Shown one piece after another: positions 1 through 6,186 of a DNA stretch of 19,405 nucleotides. A model generated the notes under the pieces. The model had not been told where the DNA came from. It saw only the letters and a program-made list of their open reading frames with translations, and did no database searches. The stretch's first letter is position 1. Each line of letters opens with the position of its first letter. The stretch is from the NCBI GenBank assembly GCA_900551915.1, contig URXT01000036.1:1-19405 (forward strand), given 5' to 3'. This DNA comes from an uncultured bacterium (GTDB taxonomy: Bacteria; Cyanobacteriota; Vampirovibrionia; Gastranaerophilales; Gastranaerophilaceae). The position numbers and the translations under genes were made by a program.

Positions 1-37
1 CCCCCCCCGAAAATTCAATCATAGTCTGCTTTTTCAT
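1..37 (-). CDS. 5' end of a prepilin-type gene, truncated at the window edge
   Basis: The minus strand has an ATG at 37-35 preceded by a perfect AAGGAGCT ribosome site (51-44) and a TTGCCA-17-TATAAT promoter. The readable codons give M-K-K-Q-T-M-I-E-F-S followed by glycines from a G run that reaches the first base of the window. The same cassette occurs at 10478-10606, where it leads into an FTLAEV prepilin gene: M-K-I-K-T-I-L-E-F-Q then poly-Gly. I infer that this is the start of another prepilin-like gene lying to the left. Only about 12 codons are visible, so the product is assigned by analogy. The G run is at least 8 bases and its true length cannot be seen. Confidence 0.6.
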   Translation of the reverse strand, partial: MKKQTMIEFSGG

Positions 38-43
38 GCTTTC

Positions 44-105
44 AGCTCCTTATAGTATTAAGTATTCAACTCTTTTATTATAGTATTGTTTTGGCTTTTT
101 GGCAA
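44..105 (-). promoter_or_regulatory. promoter and ribosome site of the left-edge prepilin-type gene
   Basis: On the minus strand a TTGCCA -35 (105-100), a 17-base spacer and a consensus TATAAT -10 (82-77) lead to a leader of about 30 bases with AAGGAGCT at 51-44. The element at 10535-10606 has the same parts (TTGCAT, 17, TATAAT, AAGGAGCT) and a similar leader around them, so the two are probably copies of one promoter cassette. Confidence 0.65.
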
Positions 106-166
106 GAAAAAAAGAAGCTGCAATAATCAAAGAACAAATCTTCTGTATAAAGAAGAATTTTTGTCA

Positions 167-172
167 TATAAT
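167..172 (+). promoter_or_regulatory. -10 box six bases before the SpoIID gene start
   Basis: An exact TATAAT sits at 167-172, followed by six bases and the ATG at 179. A start about seven bases after the -10 would place the first nucleotide of the mRNA on the ATG, so the transcript may be leaderless. No convincing -35 lies 17-18 bases upstream and no clear Shine-Dalgarno precedes the ATG. Confidence 0.45.
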
Positions 173-178
173 AATTTT

Positions 179-1918
179 ATGAAAAATTTACAAAAATTCC
201 TATTAATAACATCAGCCTTGCTTTTGTCAGCGCCTGCTCAGGCAGCGTCTTTCACACCGATAATCCCGCCCGCCACAATGCAGATTGCACGCGAAGCACA
301 GGCAAGAACCGTATATGAAAAACCCTCCTCCGAAGTTGTCCGTGTCGGAATTGCAACAACAGGTTTCGGAACCTATGATTACAAAGAAATTTCGATTTAT
401 GGAACCGGCGAAATCCAAATTTATAACGACAATAATTTAATCGCAAAATTTCCGGCAAATAATGACATAAAAATAACCTATTCAAACGGAATGTACTCAA
501 TTTATGACAATGACGGAAGCCTTTTGGATGAAGTTTCAGGGCCTGTAACTTTCACATGCGAGGACGGACTTTTGGGCGTCACGGGGTTAAAAAGGGCAGG
601 CAAAAACGCGCTTTATCACGGTGCCTTTCAACTTGCGGCAAAAAACAACAATGTTTTCAATCTTGTCAATGTGATTGAGGTAGAAGATTATCTTAAAGGC
701 GTTGTCCCAAACGAAATGCCTGTCAGATTTGGTTTGGAAGCCTTAAAAGCGCAAAGCGTTGCGGCTAGAAATTACGTTCTTTCACCGCGCACAAAATCCT
801 CAGCAAATTATGATGTTGTTGATTCTGTTGCAAGCCAGGTTTACTACGGCGCAAACACGGAAACATCTGTTTCTGATGAGGCCGTCCTTGAAACGACCGG
901 AATTGTTGCGCTCTATGGCTGGGATTTAATTTTGGCACAGTATTCTTCAACAGCAGGTGGTTATACGGAGGATTACGCTTACGCCTTCTCAAACCCGACA
1001 ACAAAAGCCTTCCCGTCAGAAGGCAAGCCTTATCTGGTTGCAAAGCCCGATATATTAAGCCAGCGCCCTTTGAACACAGAAGAAGCCGCCGCTGAATTTT
1101 ACAAATCAAAGCCGGATTCTTACGATATTCGCTCGCCGTATTTCAGATGGGAACGCGAATGGACAGCAGAAGAATTTCAAAAAGCCCTTGAAGGCACGCT
1201 TGCCGCTCAATCAGCAACCGGTTTTGTAACTCCGGCTTTTCAAAAAGGCCAGACTTTAGGAGAAATAGTCTCAATTGATGTTAAAAAGCGCGGCGAGTCC
1301 GGAAAAATTGTCGAACTCGAGATTACGACTTCAACCGGAACTTACAAGGTATACAAAGAACTTGTAATCCGCCGATTGATTACAAAAGACGGAAAAGCTT
1401 TGCCAAGCGCCAATGTTGTTTTTGAAACCCAATATGACGACGATGGAAAACTTGTTTCAATTAAAGCTTTCGGTGGCGGCTACGGGCACGGAGTCGGCAT
1501 GAGCCAGTACGGCGCAGGATTCATGGGAAGTGAGTTAAAACTTCCGTATGAAAAGATTCTTCAGCACTATTACAACGGAATTACTCTCGGCACAAAGCCT
1601 GTGATAATCTCTGCCGATGAAAGCCAGCAGGAAGCAGTTCAGCATTTTTACAGCTCTGACAAAAAGGCCGAAATCGTCGTTGATAACAAATTTCAGGTGT
1701 CAAAACTCATTGCCGAAATTAACGGTAAAGAATACGAATTTGAACTTTGCAAAAGCTTTTTGCCAGTTAACAGAATTTGCCGCATTGATATTTCCAAACA
1801 TTTAAAAAAAGGCTTAAACACGGTGATTTTCAAATATCCGCTTGAGGAAGGCAGCAAAAAAGCACTCCGGCTGTTCGTTGAAGTTGAAAAAAGCGACGGT
1901 TCGGGAGATATTTGGTGA
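179..1918 (+). CDS. SpoIID/LytB-domain secreted peptidoglycan enzyme
   Basis: A 579-residue exported protein of the SpoIID family, which are lytic transglycosylases or amidase enhancers acting on peptidoglycan. The start at 179 is preferred over the longer frame from 86 because it begins a clean signal peptide (Met-Lys-Asn, hydrophobic stretch, APAQA cleavage site). The SpoIID core shows LKGVVPNEMP with the likely catalytic Glu near residue 179, then EALKAQSVAARNYV, STAGGYTEDYAYAF, and the late signature GYGHGVGMSQYGAGFM near residue 435. About 110 extra residues follow the signature as a beta-rich tail. It lies upstream of murJ on the same strand, so both concern the cell wall, but a repeat-containing gap separates them. 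Family assignment is firm; the exact cleavage activity is inferred. Confidence 0.9.
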   Translation: MKNLQKFLLITSALLLSAPAQAASFTPIIPPATMQIAREAQARTVYEKPSSEVVRVGIATTGFGTYDYKEISIYGTGEIQIYNDNNLIAKFPANNDIKITYSNGMYSIYDNDGSLLDEVSGPVTFTCEDGLLGVTGLKRAGKNALYHGAFQLAAKNNNVFNLVNVIEVEDYLKGVVPNEMPVRFGLEALKAQSVAARNYVLSPRTKSSANYDVVDSVASQVYYGANTETSVSDEAVLETTGIVALYGWDLILAQYSSTAGGYTEDYAYAFSNPTTKAFPSEGKPYLVAKPDILSQRPLNTEEAAAEFYKSKPDSYDIRSPYFRWEREWTAEEFQKALEGTLAAQSATGFVTPAFQKGQTLGEIVSIDVKKRGESGKIVELEITTSTGTYKVYKELVIRRLITKDGKALPSANVVFETQYDDDGKLVSIKAFGGGYGHGVGMSQYGAGFMGSELKLPYEKILQHYYNGITLGTKPVIISADESQQEAVQHFYSSDKKAEIVVDNKFQVSKLIAEINGKEYEFELCKSFLPVNRICRIDISKHLKKGLNTVIFKYPLEEGSKKALRLFVEVEKSDGSGDIW

Positions 1919-1934
1919 TGAAGGTATGGATATT

Positions 1935-2056
1935 GTGAAAAGTGAGAAGTGAAACGTGAAAAGTCCTTTACATAAAGTGAATTAGGTGTTAACTCTATAA
2001 ATTCTTTCAAAAAAATATTTATAGAATATTAATGTAACGGTCTTTTCACTTCTCAC
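1935..2056. repeat. heptanucleotide GTGARNN repeat element with inverted end
   Basis: Bases 1935-1962 are four consecutive 7-base units (gtgaaaa, gtgagaa, gtgaaac, gtgaaaa). The same 28 bases recur exactly at 19120-19147. At about 2041-2055 the complementary form (cttttcacttctcac) occurs, so the element ends in an inverted copy and includes cggtcttttcac, matching the aaaagaccg at 19143. It fills most of the gap between the SpoIID gene and murJ (1919-2087). It looks like a dispersed, MITE-sized repeat; no transposase is seen. Confidence 0.7.
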
Positions 2057-2087
2057 AAAAAGCTCTAACAACTTAGAAAAAGGGATT

Positions 2088-3692
2088 ATGGAAAAGCAAA
2101 TTGAAGTAAATGATAATAAAACCACCAGCGTTTTAAAAGCGGCATGGCTGATTGCGGTCGTGACAATTGTGAGTAAATTAATAGGATTTGTGCGGGACGT
2201 GATTATTGCGAATTACTATGGCGCGTCGCTCGTTTCTGACGCGTATTATTACGCATATCAAATTCCGTCGCTCTCTTTAATCCTGCTTGGCGGAGTCGGC
2301 GGTCCTTTTCACAGCGCAACAGTCGCAATCTTTTCAAAATTAATCCCGAATTTGAAAGACAAGCCGTCTGATGCGGTAAACAAACTTTATTCAACATTTA
2401 CGACCGCAACGATTTTGTTTTTTCTTGTGCTTTCGATTTTGCTGTTTATTTTCCCGCGCGAAATCATGGGGTTAATCATAAACGGCGGTTCTGCTGAAAT
2501 GATTACGCTTGCGGCCGAACATTTGAAGATTATGACGCCGCTTCTTGTAATCGGCGGAATTGTCGGAATTTATTACGGGCTTTTGATTATTTATAAACAA
2601 TTTATGCTGCCGAATTTGTCGCCGATAATCATGAGCGCGGCAATAATCGGAATTTCGGTTGCCGCAGCGCCTAATGACCAAAAAGGTTACGCGCTTGCCT
2701 GGGCAACAACAATCGGTGCGGTTTTACAGCTTGTAATTCAGTATCCCAACATTAGAAAACTGGGGTTTAAATTTCGTCCGAACTTTGAATTTACAAATAA
2801 CCCGCATTTTAAAGAAATATGTGAATTGCTTTTTCCGGCGGTATTAAGTTCGACTGTAGGCCAAATCCATATTTATGTTGATATGTTTTTCACTTCCTCA
2901 ATCTCAGAAGGAGCTTGGACGGCAATCGGATACGCAAACAGGGTTTTCCAGTTTCCGGTCGGAATTCTGGTGACGGCATTTCTGGTTCCGCTTTTCCCGA
3001 TTTTTGCAAGACTTGTCGCGGACAAGGATTATGACGGAATTAGAAAATATTTTAACAAAGGTGTCGGCGTGCTGTTTTTCGCTGCAATTCCGATTATTAT
3101 AGGGATTTTGGCCGTCGGGCTTGACAGCGTAAGACTTGTTTTTGAGCGCGGTGCATTTGACAGTGAAGCAACATTTATGGTAACAGAAGCATTGTGGTTT
3201 TTATCTGTTTCAATTCTGCCTTATGTTTTCAGGGATTCAATTACAAGGGTTTATTACTCGTTTAATGACAGTGCAACCCCGTTTTTCGTAGCGTTTTCGT
3301 CGATTGTTTTGAAGTTTTTGTTAAACATCCTTCTAATCACAAAACTTGGAATGGGAATTGGAGGGATTACGCTTTCAACTTCGCTCGTAACCCTTTTTAA
3401 CGCCTGCGTTCTCGGAATTTTAATGAAGAAAAAAATGGAAATGGATTACAAATCGCTTTTTGTAAATCTTTTAAAAATGGTTTGTGCTGGCGCCGTAACC
3501 TTTGCAGTCTGCATGCTTTGCGCGTTTGCTTACGACAGATATATTCAGCTTCCGGCGGCTGCATTTGAACTGGTGAAAATCGGCCTAATATTTGTAATTT
3601 GCATGTCGGTATACGTTCCACTTAATTTATTGATGAAAATGGATTACGCATCAGAACTTGCAGAAAGGGTTTTGGCAAGGCTGAAAAGATAA
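2088..3692 (+). CDS. murJ: MurJ (MviN) lipid II flippase
   Basis: A 534-residue polytopic membrane protein, the normal length for MurJ, which flips the peptidoglycan precursor lipid II across the inner membrane. The N-terminus has the family pattern TIVSKLIGFVRDVIIANYYG followed by SDAYYYAYQIP, supplying the conserved arginine and aspartate of the central cavity. A later RLVFERGAFD matches the family's central signature. Hydrophobic segments are spread over the whole length, consistent with about 14 helices. The start has an AAAAAGGGA ribosome site unusually close (three bases) to the ATG. The next feature downstream is the candidate toxin-antitoxin locus; no obvious terminator separates the two. 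Confidence 0.93.
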   Translation: MEKQIEVNDNKTTSVLKAAWLIAVVTIVSKLIGFVRDVIIANYYGASLVSDAYYYAYQIPSLSLILLGGVGGPFHSATVAIFSKLIPNLKDKPSDAVNKLYSTFTTATILFFLVLSILLFIFPREIMGLIINGGSAEMITLAAEHLKIMTPLLVIGGIVGIYYGLLIIYKQFMLPNLSPIIMSAAIIGISVAAAPNDQKGYALAWATTIGAVLQLVIQYPNIRKLGFKFRPNFEFTNNPHFKEICELLFPAVLSSTVGQIHIYVDMFFTSSISEGAWTAIGYANRVFQFPVGILVTAFLVPLFPIFARLVADKDYDGIRKYFNKGVGVLFFAAIPIIIGILAVGLDSVRLVFERGAFDSEATFMVTEALWFLSVSILPYVFRDSITRVYYSFNDSATPFFVAFSSIVLKFLLNILLITKLGMGIGGITLSTSLVTLFNACVLGILMKKKMEMDYKSLFVNLLKMVCAGAVTFAVCMLCAFAYDRYIQLPAAAFELVKIGLIFVICMSVYVPLNLLMKMDYASELAERVLARLKR

Positions 3693-3811
3693 TAAGAACA
3701 TTGAAAATTTAATACAGGGTAAAAGAACCTTTCTTTCAAAAGAAACATCAGCACAACAATCTAATACGTCAGTTCAGGCTGATAGTTCTGATAGAAAGGG
3801 GGATTGATATT

Positions 3812-3883
3812 ATGGACAAATTCAATTTGAGTTTATTCTTAATTCTTTTGATTTTATACGTAATAAAAATGATACCCACCTAA
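3812..3883 (+). CDS. 23-residue hydrophobic peptide, candidate type I toxin
   Basis: A tiny reading frame starts at ATG 3812 behind a strong AAAGGGGG ribosome site (3795-3802, nine-base spacing) and stops with TAA at 3881-3883. It encodes a short charged start (MDKFNLS), a leucine/isoleucine-rich membrane-spanning core (LFLILLILYVI) and a KMIPT tail. One short transmembrane helix with flanking charges is typical of Fst/Ldr/TxpA-like type I toxins, although I do not recognise a specific family. A minus-strand RNA with its own promoter and terminator overlaps the last seven codons, and direct and inverted repeats flank the gene. The toxin function is inferred from this architecture. No convincing promoter was found for the peptide mRNA; read-through from murJ or a weak site near 3688-3713 is possible. 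Confidence 0.6.
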   Translation: MDKFNLSLFLILLILYVIKMIPT

Positions 3884-3943
3884 GAAGATGAGTATCACGT
3901 CAGTTCTTTAAAAGGTTCCGGTAGCTGGTAACTACCACCCTGT
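3862..3943 (-). ncRNA. candidate antisense RNA (antitoxin) opposing the peptide gene
   Basis: Counting about seven bases from the -10 at 3955-3950, transcription would begin near 3943 with ACAGGGTGG and end after the hairpin and U tract near 3862, giving an RNA of about 80 nucleotides. It contains a GGTAG/CTACC hairpin, the complement of the ACGTCAGTTC repeat, and a terminator whose stem closes fully only on this strand because two positions become G-U pairs. It covers the 3' end of the peptide gene and part of its downstream region. Size, position and the shared repeats fit a type I antitoxin RNA. The RNA itself is not demonstrated. Confidence 0.6.
3863..3896 (-). terminator. intrinsic terminator of the antisense RNA
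   Basis: On the minus strand GATACTCATC (3896-3887) pairs with GGTGGGTATC (3880-3871) over ten positions, two of them G-U, and is followed by ATTTTTATT. On the plus strand the same positions would be A-C mismatches, so the hairpin is built for the minus-strand RNA. Confidence 0.65.
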
Positions 3944-3949
3944 ATTTTT

Positions 3950-3977
3950 ATTATAACGTATTTTACGAAAATTTCAA
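3950..3977 (-). promoter_or_regulatory. antisense RNA promoter
   Basis: On the minus strand TTGAAA (3977-3972), a 16-base spacer and a perfect TATAAT (3955-3950) form one of the best promoters in the window. No open reading frame with a ribosome site follows it before the terminator at 3896-3863, which supports a non-coding transcript. Confidence 0.65.
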
Positions 3978-3981
3978 GTGG

Positions 3982-3992
3982 TATAATGAGGA
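3982..3992 (+). promoter_or_regulatory. -10 box and ribosome site of tsaC
   Basis: TATAAT at 3982-3987 is followed directly by GAGGA (3988-3992) and the ATG at 4000. The -10 lies only five bases from the divergent antisense -35 (3972-3977), so the two promoters abut. A start seven bases after the -10 would leave little leader and would cut off the GAGGA, so either this box or this ribosome site may not be the one used. Confidence 0.4.
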
Positions 3993-3999
3993 ATAAAAA

Positions 4000-4587
4000 A
4001 TGCTGGAAAATAAAGAAGAAATAAGAAAAATTTTAGAAAACGGCGGTGTTATCGCTTACGTAACAGATACGGTCTGGGGGCTTGGCTGCCTTCCAAATAA
4101 CGAAAAAGCTGTTAAAAAGATATACGAAATCAAAAAACGCGAGGCGCAAAAACCTTTAATTTTGATGTCCAATGAGGCTTATCATTTGCTGGAATACATT
4201 CGCCAGCCGCTTTCAAAAACAGCCTCAAAACTTATCAAAAAATATTTCCCCGGAGCGCTCACTCTTGTTGTTGAGAAAAGCGAACTAACGCCTGATTATG
4301 TAACATCAGGGATGAAAACTGTTGGAATTCGAGTTCCTGACAACGAAGTTTTCAAAGAAATCTGCGAAATCGCACCTGGGCATGTTCTTGCGACAACCAG
4401 CGCAAATCTTTCGCATCAGCCGAGCGCGAAAACTTACGAGCAGGCGATTGAAAACATGAAAGATTTGGCGGATTTGATAATTCCCGATTACGGGTATTTT
4501 GCCAAGGGTTTGGAATCGACAGTCGCCGGTGTTTTTGATGACGAAATCAAAATTTTCCGCCAGGGTGCTACGGTGCTACGCACGTAG
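4000..4587 (+). CDS. tsaC: L-threonylcarbamoyladenylate synthase (TsaC/Sua5-YwlC)
   Basis: A 195-residue single-domain YrdC-fold protein. The family makes threonylcarbamoyl-AMP from threonine, bicarbonate and ATP, the first step of t6A modification at position 37 of ANN-decoding tRNAs. Seen in the sequence: GGVIAYVTDTVWGLGC near residues 15-30, KKREAQKPLILM with the ligand-binding KxR/K pattern, FPGALTLVVE, VGIRVPDN, ATTSANLS, and GLESTVAGVF before IFRQG. The family core ends at IFRQG; the last residues (ATVLRT) come from a palindromic repeat whose CGTAG supplies the stop codon. The length fits the short TsaC form without the Sua5 C-terminal domain. It sits alone between two candidate toxin-antitoxin loci. 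Confidence 0.93.
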   Translation: MLENKEEIRKILENGGVIAYVTDTVWGLGCLPNNEKAVKKIYEIKKREAQKPLILMSNEAYHLLEYIRQPLSKTASKLIKKYFPGALTLVVEKSELTPDYVTSGMKTVGIRVPDNEVFKEICEIAPGHVLATTSANLSHQPSAKTYEQAIENMKDLADLIIPDYGYFAKGLESTVAGVFDDEIKIFRQGATVLRT

Positions 4588-4650
4588 ATATGTCTGACGA
4601 TGTTAGTTGGCAGTAACGATTTCCGTCAGAGGTTACGCACGTCGATATAT
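4570..4650. repeat. palindromic repeat at the tsaC 3' end
   Basis: CTACGCACGTAG (4576-4587) is a palindrome ending in the tsaC stop codon. TCTGACG near 4592 and CGTCAGA near 4613 form an inverted pair, and the sequence tacgcacgt-gatat occurs twice (near 4577 and 4634). The phrase atgtctgacga resembles atgtcttctgacga near 15910 in the repeat behind recA, suggesting one family. It fills the gap between tsaC and the nucleotidyltransferase gene. Confidence 0.5.
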
Positions 4651-4660
4651 TTGGCTAAAC

Positions 4661-4948
4661 TTAAACCTTCACAAGGTCAGCTTCAATCAGTTTGAAAAAA
4701 TAATCTTCCATCTTGTCGCGTCTGGAAATGTTTACGCGATACGGAATTTTGCTTTCGTTAAATTCGCTTTCAATCTTTTCAATATCTGATTGCAGAACTT
4801 CGCCAACTGACATAAGCAGAATGTCAAGGTCGGAAGCTCTTGTAAAATCTCCTTTTACACGCGAACCATAATAGTAAAAATCGTAAGGAAATTTACTCAA
4901 AATCTCCTTTATAATTTTTTCTTCATTTTCGGTTATGCCCTTAATCAT
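4661..4948 (-). CDS. MntA-like minimal nucleotidyltransferase (antitoxin)
   Basis: A 95-residue MNT-fold protein. It has YGSRVKGDFTRASDLDILL, the GS-x10-D-x-D motif (Gly28, Ser29, Asp40, Asp42) of antitoxins that AMPylate their HEPN partner. It overlaps the upstream hepT-like gene by eight bases, so the two are translated together. The region PYRVNISRRD aligns with the usual PYRVDLVDW, so the third acidic residue of the catalytic triad appears to be Asn73 (codon AAC, one base from GAC). Activity may therefore be altered. Family assignment is good. The role as antitoxin is inferred from the HepT/MntA (type VII) precedent; this branch is also called the HI0073/HI0074 nucleotidyltransferase pair. 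Confidence 0.85.
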   Translation of the reverse strand: MIKGITENEEKIIKEILSKFPYDFYYYGSRVKGDFTRASDLDILLMSVGEVLQSDIEKIESEFNESKIPYRVNISRRDKMEDYFFKLIEADLVKV

Positions 4949-5360
4949 TTGTCAAAACTTTCTCAAAACTTTTAATCAAAAAATCAACATCCGCTGTGAA
5001 TTTTGGAATTATATCAATTATCGGGTATGTAAGTTCAATGTTGTATTCGTGTGATGTGATGTTTCTTTTTTCGCGATAATCCACCCAGTTTTCAAAGCTT
5101 TCAATCAGACCGAGCGCAAACATTTCTCTAAAAATATTGTTTATAGTCAAATCTTTTTCTGTTTTGTCATATTCTTTTTTCAAGAATTTATTCATTATTT
5201 TTTTCGCGGTTTCGTATGTGTATTCAAACCTTTGCACACAAGAATCTTTTATATAATTCTTAATTTTTTCATCTTCTTGAGCGTTCAAATCTTCATAACA
5301 CTCTTTCAATGTTGAAAGACTTTTTTTCAAAATATTCAAATTCAACTCGGACTTTTTCAT
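4941..5360 (-). CDS. HepT-like HEPN protein (HI0074 family, candidate toxin)
   Basis: A 139-residue all-alpha HEPN protein annotated in many genomes as nucleotidyltransferase substrate-binding protein. Near the C-terminal half it shows REKRNITSHEY: Arg99, Asn100, His104 and Tyr106 give the R-x4-H-x-Y motif of HEPN ribonucleases, in which the tyrosine is the residue AMPylated by MntA in studied systems. Earlier features (RFEYTYETAKK, GLIESFENWVDYR) match the family. It is the first gene of a two-gene operon with the MNT protein, and the eight-base overlap implies coupling. A GAGG-type ribosome site (5373-5368) precedes the ATG. Toxicity is inferred, not shown. Confidence 0.87.
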   Translation of the reverse strand: MKKSELNLNILKKSLSTLKECYEDLNAQEDEKIKNYIKDSCVQRFEYTYETAKKIMNKFLKKEYDKTEKDLTINNIFREMFALGLIESFENWVDYREKRNITSHEYNIELTYPIIDIIPKFTADVDFLIKSFEKVLTND

Positions 5361-5367
5361 TACAAAA

Positions 5368-5388
5368 CCTCTTTTCTAATTTATTATA
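5368..5388 (-). promoter_or_regulatory. promoter -10 and ribosome site of the HepT/MntA operon
   Basis: On the minus strand TATAAT lies at 5388-5383 and AAGAGG at 5373-5368, seven bases before the ATG at 5360. A good -35 at the usual distance is not evident. Its start region faces the divergent promoter at 5415-5442. Confidence 0.45.
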
Positions 5389-5414
5389 ACATGAAATTTT
5401 TACAAGTATAATTC

Positions 5415-5466
5415 TTGACTATACCTTTTCAGCACGTACAATAGTCTTGTATATAACCGAAGGGAG
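5415..5466 (+). promoter_or_regulatory. promoter and ribosome site of the Fe-S scaffold-like gene
   Basis: TTGACT (5415-5420), a 16-base spacer and TACAAT (5437-5442) form a good sigma-70-type promoter. AGGGAG at 5461-5466 lies eight bases before the ATG at 5475. Confidence 0.65.
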
Positions 5467-5474
5467 TATAGAAA

Positions 5475-6179
5475 ATGTTGGATCGTATACAAGTTACAAA
5501 AGAAGTAGAAGAAATGTGCTGCGTAAAACGCGGCGTTAAAGGTGAACCGGCTCCTATCCCTCAGGAAGGCGAATGGACTAAGGTTAAAAAAATCGAAGAA
5601 ATTTCAGGCTTAACTCATGGCTGTGGATGCTGTGCACCTCAGCAAGGTACCTGCAAATTAACTCTTAATGTGAAAAATGGTATTATTCAGGAAGCTCTTG
5701 TTGAAACAATCGGCTGCTCAGGTATGACTCACTCTGCTGCTATGGCAGGCGAAATTCTTCCGGGCAAAACAATCCTTGAAGCTTTAAATACAGACCTTGT
5801 TTGTGACGCTATCAACGTTGCAATGAGAGAATTGTTCTTACAAATCGTTTACGGAAGAACTCAGTCAGCTTTCTCTGAAAACGGACTTCCGGTTGGTGCA
5901 GGTCTTGAAGATTTAGGTAAAGGGCTTTGCTCAATGACAGGTACAATCCACTCAACCAAACAAAAAGGCGTAAGATATCTTTCTTTAACAGAAGGTTACA
6001 TCTTGAAACTCGGTTTGGATAAAAATGACGAAGTTATCGGATATCAATTCGTTAACCTCGGAAAATTCATGGAAGCTGTTAAAAAAGGCGTTGACGCTAA
6101 AGAAGCTCTTGAAAAATTTACAGGAACTTACGGCAGATTTGCTGACGCGGTTAAATATATTGACCCGAGACAGGAATAG
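5475..6179 (+). CDS. NifU/IscU-like iron-sulfur scaffold protein
   Basis: A 234-residue cytoplasmic protein of the NifU-N-like scaffold group that travels with GGGtGRT proteins. Cysteines are abundant in the first half: Cys15-Cys16, then HGCGCCAPQQGTC (Cys50, 52, 53, 60), Cys81 in TIGCSGMTHSAAMAG, which resembles the IscU GC loop, and Cys110 in LVCDAI. The extra CGCC cluster and the roughly 80-residue C-terminal extension make it longer than IscU (about 130 residues). Its partner gene follows after 119 bases that hold a palindromic repeat. The family is recognised with fair confidence; the cluster it carries and the client protein are unknown. Confidence 0.82.
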   Translation: MLDRIQVTKEVEEMCCVKRGVKGEPAPIPQEGEWTKVKKIEEISGLTHGCGCCAPQQGTCKLTLNVKNGIIQEALVETIGCSGMTHSAAMAGEILPGKTILEALNTDLVCDAINVAMRELFLQIVYGRTQSAFSENGLPVGAGLEDLGKGLCSMTGTIHSTKQKGVRYLSLTEGYILKLGLDKNDEVIGYQFVNLGKFMEAVKKGVDAKEALEKFTGTYGRFADAVKYIDPRQE

Positions 6180-6186
6180 CTATCAT

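Larger units (their letters stand above)
3766..3906. repeat. direct repeat ACGTCAGTTC framing the small peptide gene
   Basis: ACGTCAGTTC occurs at 3766-3775, in the putative leader of the peptide mRNA, and again at 3897-3906, inside the antisense RNA region just past the peptide stop codon. In addition ACAGGGT at 3714-3720 is the reverse complement of ACCCTGT at 3937-3943, and AGAACCTTT at 3724-3732 is complementary to AAAGGTTC at 3911-3918. An antisense RNA from 3943 could therefore pair with both ends of the peptide mRNA, and the mRNA could fold 5' to 3'. This resembles the direct-repeat layout of Fst/par type I systems. Confidence 0.6.

Noticed and set aside
1..178. Longer start of the SpoIID frame at 86
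   Set aside because: The extra 31 residues are charged and would bury the signal peptide, and this stretch overlaps the divergent prepilin promoter at 44-105. The ATG at 179 gives a clean signal peptide.
1935..1962. Transcription-factor binding array
   Set aside because: Tandem heptads could be operator sites, but the identical block occurs inside a coding leader at 19120, so a dispersed repeat explains both better.
1693..2010. Minus-strand frame of 105 codons across the SpoIID 3' end
   Set aside because: It is antisense to the conserved gene and contains the heptad repeat; it has no ribosome site and no known similarity. It is a by-product of the repeat being open on this strand.
3693..3999. 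Riboswitch in the gap before tsaC
   Set aside because: The structured elements are better explained by the peptide/antisense pair; the strongest hairpin is specific to the minus strand, and no known aptamer pattern was recognised.
4607..4789. Plus-strand frame of 60 codons
   Set aside because: It lies mostly antisense to the nucleotidyltransferase gene, which has clear catalytic motifs.
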